DNA of 64,000 nucleotides from Amylostereum areolatum (Eukaryota > Basidiomycota > Agaricomycetes > Russulales > Stereaceae): contig SAXG01000098.1 in assembly GCA_012932865.1 (NCBI GenBank), positions 1 through 64,000 of the forward strand. The letters run 5' to 3'. Position numbers and translations under genes: made by a program. Shown here in pieces: positions 53,816-64,000 of this stretch. How positions within the stretch are numbered: the stretch's first letter is position 1; each line of letters starts with the position of its first letter. The notes below the pieces were generated by a model that made no database searches, had not been told where the DNA came from, and was given only the letters and a program-made list of their open reading frames with translations.

Positions 53816-56064
53816 GCCTTTGAGTAGTAATGGATATCAAGGTCACCGTGAGTGGCTTCGATATCACATCACTTGATACCTGCTAGAAGGACGGCCTCTG
53901 GTTCCTCAAGCCCAAGCTCCACCGCACAAGGCATTTGTACCACAACGAGATGCTGTAGACGGCCGTAGAATGTTTGCTTCTCATATGATGGTGCACGGCG
54001 GCGCTGATGAGCATGTTTGTCGACGAGAGCCTCATACTATGGAACAAGATAGATAATCAGTGGCCAAAACATCAAGGATGCTTTGAGTGACGTACCCGAA
54101 TGTAAGTGGCATCACGGTGCTCCACATCTGTAGAGCACATTGATGCGGTCGAAATGGTGTCACCGCCGTCCAGCCAAAGCTTCGACCATTCTTCAATGGA
54201 CACCGCTTGGACAATATTCTTGAGTTTCTTCATAGCGGCGGGTTTGTTTGACAGATCATAACGTGTAGCGAGGGTCTTGATTATTTGTGAGAGTGTTGTG
54301 GGAGCATGCGGAAGGGGACGCTTGGGCTGGAGAAGGCTCCCGTGTTCATCTAGATTGAGAGATAACAATATGGCATGAGTATACGAACGAACGGGCACAA
54401 TAACCAGTGGATTACACTCATGGAACCATTTGCCATCTTTGACAGTGCGCCGTTTGACAAACAATGACAGGGGCTCGTGATGAAGGTTGTAGATGGCCTG
54501 GACTTGATACATCTGAGCACTCTCGACAATATAGCGGTCAAGTGAGGCAAATGGGTGTTTGCGGCTCTTAATGGCTGGACGAATAAGGCCGCAGTAATGC
54601 TCCATTGGGTACGCCCAGTATGCCCAAACTGGCCCACACTTTCGGATCGAATACGGAATATGGAGGAGGGCGTGAATGGTAACTGTACATGTTGAAACAC
54701 GCTCTGGGTTGTTCCGGTAATAGAGCCTAGAGAAAAATGATTCAATAAGATGGGTGTTTGTAAGTTAATTAGGATACATGGACTTACTTTTCGAAGTCGT
54801 TAACCCATCGTGTGAAGCCCTTCTCGAGTTGATTGATCTCTTCCGATGATATACTGAATTGGAGACAGACATGGAGAAGCTTGACCAAGTCAACGAAATG
54901 ATCATAATATTTGCGTTCCGTGAATACACGTCGCAAGAGGACAGGGCCAATGTACAGTGTCCAGAAGGACCAAGTGTCAGCTGTGGTAGACGTCACATCG
55001 GCAGCAACATTTGGGGGGCGTGCACCGTAAACGGAAGGGATGGTTGAGCCAGCAGAGGCTGTCGCAGCTCCAATGGCGTCCCAGACGGTGCTGGTAAGCT
55101 CATACGTTCCGGTACCTTCGTCGAGACCTTTGAATTTGCCCGTCCATAGTAAGACAAGATTCTTGATGACGTTCTCCCATATTAGATGCATGAAATCCTA
55201 GGGAAATGAGGATGCGAGAGATAGCGAGGATACGCAGGTGAAGATAGAAAGGCCTTTGATGCCATACGCCTTTGCGAGACGGTCACTAGCGGCCTGCGTG
55301 CTGGCGGCCTCAACCTCGGTAGCCATCCTGACAATTTCGTCATGTGTCCTCATGGGTAGATTGTCGAGGGTGTATATGGGAATCGCTTCCTCATCAGTGA
55401 TGACGGTAGGATGCGCCGAACGGTCTAACGGAACATAATGTGCCGTCAAACGAGCATCAGGAATCCGCACTCCAGGAATCTTGCAGATACGGCAGGGGGA
55501 GAGGCCGTTATGCCCTTTCATTCGCATGAGAAGGGACATGGCTGGAATGTCGCCAAATGCAAGGATGAGGTAGGCACGGAGGTTGAAGGACAAGCCGGTC
55601 AGTGCATCAAAGGCGATAACACCTGTGGCGAGCTTCAAAAGTTCTTCCACCAGGGGCCACAAGAAGGAATCCATGTTGACAGGCTTTTTAGGGCCGGGTA
55701 TGGTGCCAATGGTGAGGATGTATTCAATATGATTACGAATTTCGGGGGGGAGATTGTAGAGGAAGACGAGGATAGGCCAGCATGTGGTTTTCCGGCGGCG
55801 GAATGGTGCAAAGCCATCAGTGCTAACCCCAAGTGCCATATCCCGGGGGTCTTGGAAGTACCGGTGAGATAGTTCATGGCCGTCGACAACAACCTTCTTC
55901 TTGCGGAGGTCACGATAATGTGTTCCATCAAACACGTCGTTGATGTCGTCCTCCGTGTGCTGGTGCTCCTTTGCCTGGTACTGGAGACGTTCCGCCATAG
56001 GACGGCTGGCAATCAGTGTTAATCGTCCCCTCTTGCCATCCATTCCACCCCCCGGTCTTGCACC

Positions 56065-57163
56065 ATGCCACCCCCCAAACAAACGTTGCCTAGAGTCAAC
56101 CCATCCGACAACGAGGGCGACAGCGAAAACGAAAGTCCACATCCAACAAAGAAGAAAGCAGCGCAAACTGCGTCCGCGCACAAATCCACCAACAAAGGAC
56201 GAAAGAAACCAACGTGCACGTCCAAATCCTCGAAGCGCAAGCAAACTGTGTCGAGATCCCCATCTCCAAGCATCCCTACAGCAAACAATCCAGGCATCAC
56301 CACTCAGACACCCGGTACAACAGCCACGTCATCCCTTGACAATGTTACCGCACAAGTTGCTCGCAACAATCAAGCAGACTCACTAGGTCCTAGAAATCCC
56401 GAGGATCTGGAGAAGGAGATTGCTTCCTTGAAAAGTGAGCCTCCGTCATTCGTGCACCTGCCTAAGCTCGAACTTCGTCAGAAAAGCTAGAGCGCGCGGA
56501 AGCAGCGAGCTTGAGCTCGAGCAAGGCACCCAAACTACGTACCGAGCAAAAGATTCCGAAGCCACAGGCAGAGAAAGGATCCAAGAAACGCGCCGTCACA
56601 GCCAAGGTTTGTGTACGGGCCTTGAGGAAGGCGGAGGGTAAAGGCAAGAAGTCGGCACGGAACCTGTATCGGTCGGTTCAGGTATGAGTTGCACTGGTCT
56701 CGCAATCTACGCATCATTTTGTTGACACAAAACAACATTGACATAGCGCTATGCGCACGATGTCACACATGCTGCTGGATTCGACTTCAACGAGTCCTTC
56801 GCGCGGTCGTCTACGGATTCTCGCACGCGTCTGTATAAGTCTGTAAGCCATATTCAGTCCATGTACGCGCAAATTACTTACCTACCATGGGCGTAGCTGG
56901 CGGAGCATCTTCCCATCCTGAAGCGATTCAAGAATGATTGGGTCTCCGAGTTCGTTGTCGGCCAGTACGTGGCCAATCGCCGTCGAGAGATGTCGCGAGC
57001 TCGAAGGATCGAGTCCGGCGAGCTGGTACCGAAGCGCAAAAAGAGAAATATTGATGACCTTGACTCAGACTCCGACGAAGACAACACAACCGGAGAGGAC
57101 ACGGACAGTAGCACTGAGGATAACGACGACCTCGGCGAGGACAGCGAGGACGACGTTGAGTGA
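56065..57163 (+). CDS. CACTA-associated second protein
   Basis: Exons 56065-56434, 56467-56681, 56747-56842 and 56897-57163 join in frame to about 315 aa; the first intron would be only 32 bp and is doubtful. The N-terminus is Lys/Ser/Thr-rich (ESPHPTKKKAAQTASAHKS), then a helical charged region (EKLERAEAASLSSSKAPK), a conserved-looking centre (AGFDFNESFARSSTDSRTRL, FKNDWVSEFVVGQYVANRRR) and a very acidic tail (LDSDSDEDNTTGEDTD). It is divergent to the transposase and probably is the accessory protein of the element. No named domain is recognised. Confidence 0.6.
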
Positions 57164-57584
57164 AGGCAAGAAGAAAAAAAGGTCGATGCAACGCTTCTCA
57201 CGCGGCATCAATGATCAATGTGTACGTACATTCCATGTTCTTTTCGATGTTCGGATCAAGCTCACGGTGACGGCGCCGTATTCAATCCAAACAGGGACCG
57301 GGTACCGCTAAGTAAAGCGCGCAATGACTCCGGCCAGACGTCCGTGCATCCGTTTGCGGTCGATGTCGACCGGGCGCTGCACGGATGTTGTCGTAGTACA
57401 ACCGTCCACGTATACGTACGGTCCCAGCTAGTAGCTCAAAATTTGTTCAATCATATTATCTGTCTGCGCAATATGCTTTCCGGCTGTCCTGAATCCTGAT
57501 GAATGTCACCGTTCTACTCATTATTTAATACCCTAGTACTGCATACAAACATATACACAACACGTTGAATAGCAACTAAATGAG
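57164..57584. other. 3' flank of the CACTA accessory gene
   Basis: Nothing recognisable in about 420 bp. Confidence 0.35.
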
Positions 57585-57866
57585 GGCGGTGGATATCAAC
57601 CAAGCTGGTGACAAGAACCAAGAAATGTACGGGTTCTTAACATGGCGGAAAGTGGTGGCTACCACGTCGCAAACTGGTGCAAGATGGTGTGAATTAGATG
57701 GGTGAAACTGGTCATTTCAGTGGTGGTAATCACCGCGCTTGAACAACCGGAAATGCTGGTGATCAGCACCCCCACTCGGTGAATGCGACCGCGGATACTG
57801 GTGGATTGCAACACAAAAGGCGGTGGATGGACCGGTGAAATCCACCTCGCACACCTCCCATATAGT
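57585..57866. repeat. Subterminal repeat region, right end of CACTA element
   Basis: Many short GGTGRTNNCAACC-like units in both orientations (for example GGTGGATATCAACC, GGTGGTAATCACC), matching the composition of 46209-46560 at the other end. Confidence 0.6.
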
Positions 57867-58099
57867 CTAAGTCAAAGTTAGGGCCCATGGCTGGCGTGTC
57901 CCTATATGGCAGGAGGCTGCGGAAACCAACCGGTGCTGGTGATCCCCGCCTGACGCGCATGTGACGAGACGCGTCGACGTGGTCAGATCAACAGAAGCTT
58001 GGGAGAAGCATGGGAGACATTGTTCGCGCGAGATAGGTTGTTGTTCCTTGTGCGAGAGTACACATATCCTTCTCACAACTACTATTACAAGCAAATTAC

Positions 58100-58740
58100 A
58101 AGCATAAAAAATGCCACACTGTATCTTCCCCTCTGGCTCGGCTGGTTGGAGTGAAGTCCAAGAGCACGAAGACAAGTCATCATCCCACTCGTCAGCCGCC
58201 GTTTCATTCGCATCAGCCTGAGACGTGTCCGTGTTTTGCCTGTGTTGATCCTCATTGGCAGCCGACGGTGGTTTTCGGCGTGTCACTCGAACGCGAAGGC
58301 CAGCCTTGGGCGACACAAGGTGGTGAGCTTGCGCAATGATCTCATGGAGAACCACCCAGAACGCCCATGTTGAGAGCGCCGGCTGACAATACTTTGCCAG
58401 CAGAGTCCCGTCTTACTTGATGGAGAAGTACTTGGCGACGTCCGCGTGGTGGGGACCAGGCCTTGAGAGAGGGTGATTGTACATGAGCTCGACGATCTTC
58501 ACCGCTTTGTGTTTTGACTGCTGAGCGCCGAGAAGGGCATTTCATCGACAGGTGGAGTCCTTTATCTTTTAATTCAGTGGTGAAGAACACGTACAAAAAG
58601 TCGGGGATTCGCCACAGCTTGAACAGTGGTCCACAGTTTGGCCTGATCACTCGCCTCCCGGAGAGACAGGTTCTGCGATTTTATCTATAACTGTGTCTTG
58701 AGAAATCTAATGTTTGGCATACCTGATTTACGAACGCGAA
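58100..58740 (-). pseudogene. Degraded gene fragment of unknown family
   Basis: On minus, pieces in two frames read as one protein: NCGPLFKLWRIPDFLYVFF, then VKIVELMYNHPLSRPGPHHA, DVAKYFSIK, stop, DGTLLAKYCQPALSTWAFW, VVLHEIIAQAHHLVSPKAG, then an acidic end ADEWDDDLSSCSW. A stop and a frame change break it. I do not recognise the family; the context suggests a transposon-carried or dead host gene. Confidence 0.45.
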
Positions 58741-59520
58741 TTGCGTAGAGGCCATGGTGGACGCGGGAAGACAAGTACTGTGCCTGGTCGGGAAGCTGGA
58801 CACCCTACACTCAAAAAAATCCAGGATATTCCCTAGTGATTCTTGTGACCTCTAACATGTACAGTATACATGGCATACATCTTGGGTGTCATTATATATG
58901 CTAAAGTAGAGGGTATATGGTGTATAGCAACTACAGTATCCAAATCTCTCAGGAGGAGGCCAAATCCAAGGTTGTCTGGGTACCTGGACATTCTGTATAC
59001 ACTCTTCACTGTGAGTGATTAAAAATCGAGGGAAAATGTGCATAATCAGAAGAAAAAATTTATCATTGAATCCCGGTAGATCCGAGATAGATCGCCCATG
59101 AACTCGTTGTGCAGTGAGTGGTTCAAACTGGAGGTGCCGTGTTTTGCCTGTTTTTGCAGATCCACCAGATCTGTATCAAATATTTCGATGTGCAGCACAT
59201 TTTTTCCCCCTCAGTTCACATATTATTGAGATCCCACACATAAAGTAATTTATAGAGCTATGAGAGTGAAGGAAACTGGAGGAGAAAAGCGGAGAGACAC
59301 CTTTGTCCAGGTACCTAGGCCGTCCAGCTTCCTGACCAGGCACAGTACAATGCCGCCGCGTCGACGCGACGCGACTCGAACACGATAAAATTCTCACGTA
59401 AACAGGAAATCACAATGACTCAAAGGGCGCTTTTACAAGGCACGCCTGTGCTCCGAACTGAGGTGAAATGTCTCAAATTGCCATATACGGACACGCCAGC
59501 CAAGGGCCCTATCTTTGAGG

Positions 59521-59560
59521 CAGACCTTAAATACAGAACGACTGTCTTCTGTATAAGGTC
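59521..59560. repeat. Palindromic repeat copy 1
   Basis: CAGACCTTAAATACAGA and TCTGTATAAGGTC form a hairpin; a near-identical unit is at 60113-60152 and a partial one near 63896-63940. Confidence 0.65.
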
Positions 59561-60112
59561 AGCTACGGAGACTACCTCCCATTAGTCTCCTCCAATTTTG
59601 ACGCGCTTTGGTGAGAGGGGTCGTTAGGGAATTGCCGAGGCATTTCACGTGACTTTTTCCATCTTTCTCGAGTAGAACTCTCCCTCTGCACCTCCATGTT
59701 TGCACTATGATGCTAAGAAAAATATTTAGGATGGTGTAGAGTAGTAAAAAAACCCCCGTAAGCAATTTTCAGCTTTTTCACAGATGATATGAGCGAGCAG
59801 TTAGCAAGATGAGCCTTTGCTAGGCCTTTGAGGTCGCTATTTGACCCATTTGCCACCGTAGACGGCGAGTTTTCACTCCGGAAAAAAGGGAGCAATTAGG
59901 GTTAGGTATACTGACTTCTCCGACGCTACGCTTTTGGTGTGTGAGACGTCCTGTGAGCATCCATGGAACATACTCCGTCGATTCGAGCACGAGGGAAAGG
60001 CTCAGGCGTGGGAACTACCTACTCAAAGAGGGCGAAAGTCGCGTCGAGGTTCACTTTAACGCCGACTTTAACGCCTACGGACCCCTCCCCGCCAACGCAT
60101 CAAATTTTGGGG

Positions 60113-60152
60113 CAGACCTTACATACAGATCGACTGTCATCTGTGTAAGGTC
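60113..60152. repeat. Palindromic repeat copy 2
   Basis: CAGACCTTACATACAGAT and ATCTGTGTAAGGTC, direct repeat of the unit at 59521. Confidence 0.65.
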
Positions 60153-62608
60153 TAGGTTCGGAGCAAGCCCTTGCTCCGGGCCGCGTCCCGCGGGCACCTC
60201 GCAGAGGGGCTTGCTTCACGGTTCGTCAAAATGATGGGCCCGTTTTCCTCCCTCTAACTCTTTCATCTTCCCCGTAATTTGCTACTTTCAACCACTCATA
60301 TCATTTTATATATGTCTTGCCATACAATGCGATTTTTTTGTTTTTTTTCCGTGCTCTATTTACCGTGTCATCGACCATCTCGTCGAGGTCACATCTTGTC
60401 ACTGCCCCCACCAAGCTGGGCGAGAAGTGTGACATTCCGCGGCAAAGTCAGTGTAGGGCCGTGACAGTTTGCGAGAAATGACGCAACACGTCGTTCAACA
60501 GCGGGTCACGCCTCGTAATTCACCCTCATGGACGACCCCGCTGAAATGCTCAGTGCCAGCCCCGACTGAAGCTTTATCAACTCTCAAAATGCTATTCCTC
60601 TTATTCAGTCCGTGCCAACATCAAGTGATTGAGTTGTGGAGTCAGATAACTACTAGTAGTCGGGCACTGGTAGTAGCAGTGGTAAGATGCGGGAGGGAGA
60701 GCAAGTACCGAGTGCGTCCTTCTTGTTTTTTCCTGTGTCTGAGATCTGGAGAAGGACTTAACTTAAAGTTCTCTACAGGCACTTGTTCTCGCACTCAGTG
60801 CAGTGGCCTCTGTGCAAACAGTGCACTCGATGTTTTCTGCATGTTCGATATCGAGAAATCATTGCTAGCACTTCAGTTTCCTCATCAAAGTCGAGCAACT
60901 CAAAGGCAACCTAGACGGCGACACCGGGGCCTTCGATTTCTCAAAAAATGTTGGCTCATCTCGACAATATCCCAGTCACTTGTACTGATCTCATGGTGTG
61001 GTGCGGCAGTACCGGGTCACGTGACTATGTAAGTAAGTACGCATTTACACGGATCGGGGTAGTGATCTTGCGATCGTATGGGCCACACGTACGTATGTTC
61101 TCACAAAAACTTTCTGGGCATCAAGGTTATGATACCATTGTACCAGTTGTAAAGTACCATGTGCTAAAAATGACTGCTGAATATTTGAGAAGCAATTGGA
61201 AAAAACACGGTATTAAGGGTGATCTCTCGAGCCATACCACAAGCAGTACATATAATTCTTGCACAGGCTTGCTCAGAGAGTTTGAGATGCGAAGTAAATG
61301 AACAAAATCCCCTATATAACATATAGAGCAGGAGGAGCGGATGGAGAGCTGTATGCCCGAAGCTACCTCCCTTTATTCTCGGACCTTGAAGCAAGCCCCT
61401 TCAGTGTTGTGCTGGACCCCGTCAAGACCCTGTCAAGACCCCTCCAAGGCACGCTCCAACCGGCCAAGACCCTCTCCAAGACCCCGTCAAGAATCAAGGT
61501 CGGCAGCCGTCTAGACTCGGGCCGAAATACACCGGTGATAACTCCATGTCAAGTTCATGGTAAGTTCGTGCCGTCCACTCAACTTAAGCTCACTTCCCTC
61601 TCTTCTTCCCTCTTATGACCCTCGTCCTAAATCCAAGCTCCCAATGGATTCGAACTGCCTCGAGGCTCGCCTGATGGGAAATTCTGAACCGGAACCGAAG
61701 ACATCGACACTGACATCATCGTTTGAGCTGTTTTGCTCATTCCCTGCCGCGCGCGGACTCTCTGGAAGCTATCGTTAGGGTGGATGGTGTATCGGAGATG
61801 GTGTTTTTACCTGCGGATACGTGCGAGGAATCCCGATTTGAGCGTGTTTTCCGTACTCACATGCCCTCATTCCAAAGTGCCCTCTGCATCTGCCATTGCA
61901 TGAAGCTCGGTATCTCCCCCCCCCCGTCCTCCCCCGTGCCACCGCCTCCCACGCCGTCAATGCGCGCATCCGGATGCAAAGGCGAAACCGGAGAACCCAT
62001 GGTCGTAGACAGCGTCGCGGCCGGGTGGCTCGCAACACAAAAAACGGGTGTCAGCGGCTGATCAGCGTCAGCAAGTGCAGCGCCGTCTGCATCGCCTTCA
62101 ACGCGCATGCCCGGGTGCGAAGCCGAAGCTGGGCGACCCATGGACGCGAGCGATGAGACGGCCATGTCGCCCAACCCGCTTGACACGAAAGGGGGCAGCC
62201 GACCCGCATCAGGAGCCGAAGTGTCCCCCCACCCCCAACTTTTCTACACACATTCAATCCTCTCCGATGAGCGTGCACCATGCATACAATCTCATCTCAT
62301 GTATACTACGATACAATGCATAAATACATTGACGTTCACACCTGCTACACAATGTGACGGCGAGGCTAATTGCGCGAGAGCTCAGATCTCAGAGGCGGTC
62401 GTGCGCGTAAGTCCCAACTAGAATTCTTGGTAGGGACTTAGAATTCAACTCGAGAAATTTAATGAGCATATATTGCCCAAGGTAGCACGTGAATGTCATG
62501 TGCTCGTCTCCAAGGAGAGGGTCTTGACCCCGTCTAGACCCTCTCCAACCGGTCGACGGGGTCAACGCTCCAAGCTCCAAGCATAGGGCTCCCTAGTCTC
62601 GTTCCCGC

Positions 62609-62744
62609 CGTTAGATAGCGAGTTGTGCAGGGGTTTTTCAGCGGGGAACGAAGGATATATAGGATGATGAAACCATGATTATGAGATGACACAATCACAC
62701 TTGACTCACCCTCGAAAAACCCCTGCACAACTCACTATCTAACG
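62609..62744. mobile_element. Palindromic element with 31-bp arms
   Basis: Arms at 62609-62639 and 62714-62744 (CGTTAGATAGYGAGTTGTGC and on to GGGGTTTTTC) are perfect inverted repeats except one C/T difference at a CpG. The next 50 bp rightward (CTGGGGCACTTCGTC...) have an inverted partner at about 63700-63765, so this may be one end of a 1.2-kb non-autonomous element. Confidence 0.6.
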
Positions 62745-63432
62745 TCTGGGGCACTTCGTCAAGGCACCGCACCTCTGTGACAGAAGGTCACAGTCAGGTG
62801 ATTTTTACTCATACGAAATGCATCATCGAGCCATCAAAGTTCGTTCAGCGTGTCGTTTACAATTGAATATTGATCCTTTCTACTGTCGACTCACTCCAAG
62901 TCTGTAATCATCCCACTTGAGCTCAATGAAGCACGGAAATTTAAGTTGCATACTATAGATTTTGTCCCAGGCAAGCCCGTAAAGTTGAGTAACTCTTAGC
63001 GACTGGAATCCACTGCTTGCTAAGTTGCGCGTCGGTTCGCGCGCCGCCGGCGCTGTGGGTAACAATGAACGCGATCAGACGGGACCACAGCCAATGAAGT
63101 TCAGCATACACAACCAAGACGGTCATCGACAGCAACAAGCGTAGATTAAACGAGAACCAAATGGAAAGAAACAAGATACATAGCCTGGTCAGTGGTCGTT
63201 ACAAGCTGGCCGGCTCTGTGGGTTTCTGTACGCAGACAGAACACCGGAAGATGAGATATCGGGGACTCAATATTCGAATCAATGCCCTCTGACAACCCTC
63301 CTCTCCACCCCCTCGAACTGCACCTTCCTTCTCCCTGTGCTCCCCATCCCCATCCACGTCCTCAGCTCATCCCCACCCTGCACCTCCTCCGAATTCGCGC
63401 ATTTCTCGTGTTCCCTTTCGCTTGACCTGGTC

Positions 63433-63570
63433 TCACAGCCGGTGTTGCCGTGCGACCGAGTGCTCGTCTTGGAGAATGAGGTCGCGCAGCTGCAGAGAAG
63501 ATAGGTAGGGCTGCAGCGCCGTGATCGGGTCCGTGTGGAGCACGAGCTCTTGGTTGCGGAGTGTGTCCAT
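63433..63570 (-). CDS. Weak 45-codon frame, probable gene fragment
   Basis: From ATG 63570: MDTLRNQELVLHTDPITALQ, then PYLSSLQLRDLILQDEHSVA. Codon usage and text look coding and could be an exon remnant; no family recognised. Confidence 0.3.
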   Translation of the reverse strand: MDTLRNQELVLHTDPITALQPYLSSLQLRDLILQDEHSVARQHRL

Positions 63571-64000
63571 CGTGATCTACACCAGCTCCGAGATGCACAA
63601 ACACGGATCGATGAGGGCGGACTGGGTTTTCTAGCAGTATTTAGGTATCTTACACTCTCAAGATGACGGCATTTGAACGCGTTTCCTCACGTGGGGCGCT
63701 TAGTCAGATCAGTTCCTGTGACGGCAGTCACAGAGGTGCATTTCATTGACGAACTGCCCCAGACGTTCTACTCAAACCGGCGACGCGAGGACTCGTAGAA
63801 CGTCTGGAACCGAGACTAAGGGCTCCCAACACTGAGCCCCTTCACAGGAGCGGAGCGGAGAGCGAAGCGGACTGTGAACGGCGGCTTGGACCGAACCTAT
63901 GTAAGGTCTGCTATAAGGAGACTAACCTCCCATCATCAGCAAATTATCGAATTTTGTTTCACCTTGTTAAGCTGTGTTTTTGCTTGTTGCAGTGTTGTAC

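Larger units (their letters stand above)
46579..56043 (-). pseudogene. Tnp2-type transposase gene, split by Gypsy-2
   Basis: The best conserved exon (about 56043-55198) has DVFDGTHYRDL, GVSTDGFAPFRRRKTTCWPI, LYNLPPEIRNHIEYILTIG and MRMKGHNGLSPCRICKIPG, all typical of the Tnp2 family. Further exons continue at about 55191-54784 and 54605-54072. The C-terminal exon runs from about 53867 into the insertion site and resumes beyond it: VDCIQCLVARIPEGKRW, then AVVDRSGGLSRPLYVAN, ending TAA at 46579-46581. Gypsy-2 sits inside this exon. The usual N-terminal part before the DVFDGTHY region is missing: the reading begins MDGKRGRLTLIAS only 21 bp from the divergent start codon. The gene is therefore inactive. 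Confidence 0.85.
46209..57866. mobile_element. CACTA-type (Tnp2) DNA transposon carrying a nested gypsy element
   Basis: The Tnp2 transposase on minus and a divergent nucleic-acid-binding-like gene on plus lie between two regions (about 46209-46560 and 57585-57866) full of GGTGRTNNCAACC-like subterminal repeats. The left end begins CACTATGAGAG; the right end read inward is ACTATATGGGAG, both followed by GAGGTGGA. The exact ends and the duplication were not settled, so borders are approximate. Confidence 0.6.
58741..64000. other. Repeat-rich, gene-poor right end
   Basis: No intact gene is recognised in 5.2 kb apart from a weak 45-codon frame. The segment holds palindromes and inverted repeats listed separately, plus GACCCCGTCAAGACC-like short repeats near 61420-61500 and 62515-62560. 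The frame at 61857-62186 (minus) has a short internal repetition but no recognised domain. Confidence 0.45.

Noticed and set aside
46209..57866. Exact terminal inverted repeats and 3-bp duplication for the CACTA element
   Set aside because: The ends CACTATG and ACTATATG resemble each other but bases outside do not form a clear duplication, so only approximate borders are given.
1..64000. tRNA, rRNA and CRISPR arrays
   Set aside because: No cloverleaf with a TTCRA loop and CCA-compatible stem, no rRNA blocks and no regular spaced repeats were recognised by eye; a covariance-model search would be decisive.

Overview
The window is nuclear DNA of a basidiomycete fungus, most likely an Agaricomycete (wood- or litter-decay type). 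The reasons are dense multi-exon genes with 50-70 bp introns (donors mostly GTGCGT, GTGAGT or GTACGT), a laccase, a secreted fungalysin, an IPC synthase, chromodomain Ty3/gypsy elements and a Tnp2-type CACTA element. No tRNA, rRNA or CRISPR was recognised.

Layout. 0.4-4.5 kb: a frame-broken ornithine cyclodeaminase-like gene and a questin-oxidase-like gene split by a small inverted-repeat element. 5.2-6.1 kb: a small lineage-type gene with a paralogue at 33.4-34.2 kb. 7.3-32 kb is the conserved gene core: fungalysin M36 (-), AUR1 (+), an EOS1-like protein (+), a Rab18-type GTPase (+), two tandem SUMO genes (-), TFIIS (-), a mitochondrial-carrier protein (+), a laccase (-), a 122-aa protein (-) and a small membrane protein (+), then a stretch of unresolved coding remnants (29.9-32.2 kb). 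These are ordinary secretion, membrane, SUMO and transcription genes and show no sign of forming one cluster.

34.2-57.9 kb is transposon territory. Gypsy-1 (34253-44467, +) has two 540-bp LTRs and a perfect 5-bp target duplication. It carries gag, pol with chromodomain, and an unusual 3.1-kb accessory block between pol and the 3' LTR: two long overlapping frames (one with a CCHC knuckle), a small basic protein and a one-pass membrane protein. Then come two small inverted-repeat elements, then a CACTA-type element (about 46.2-57.9 kb) whose Tnp2 transposase is interrupted by Gypsy-2 (46730-53810, -; 420-bp LTRs, 2 differences, perfect 5-bp duplication). From 58 kb to the end there are gene remnants and repeat fragments only.

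The main novelty is in the two gypsy elements. Both have about 1.1-1.2 kb downstream of the inferred transcription start without a single ATG in any frame, although an open frame runs through that leader. Both place a short reverse complement of the predicted mRNA 5' end just inside the 5' LTR (Tf1-like self-priming). Both end gag in the same five-T run before UGA with pol in the -1 frame. The Gypsy-1 LTRs differ only by transitions at CpG sites.
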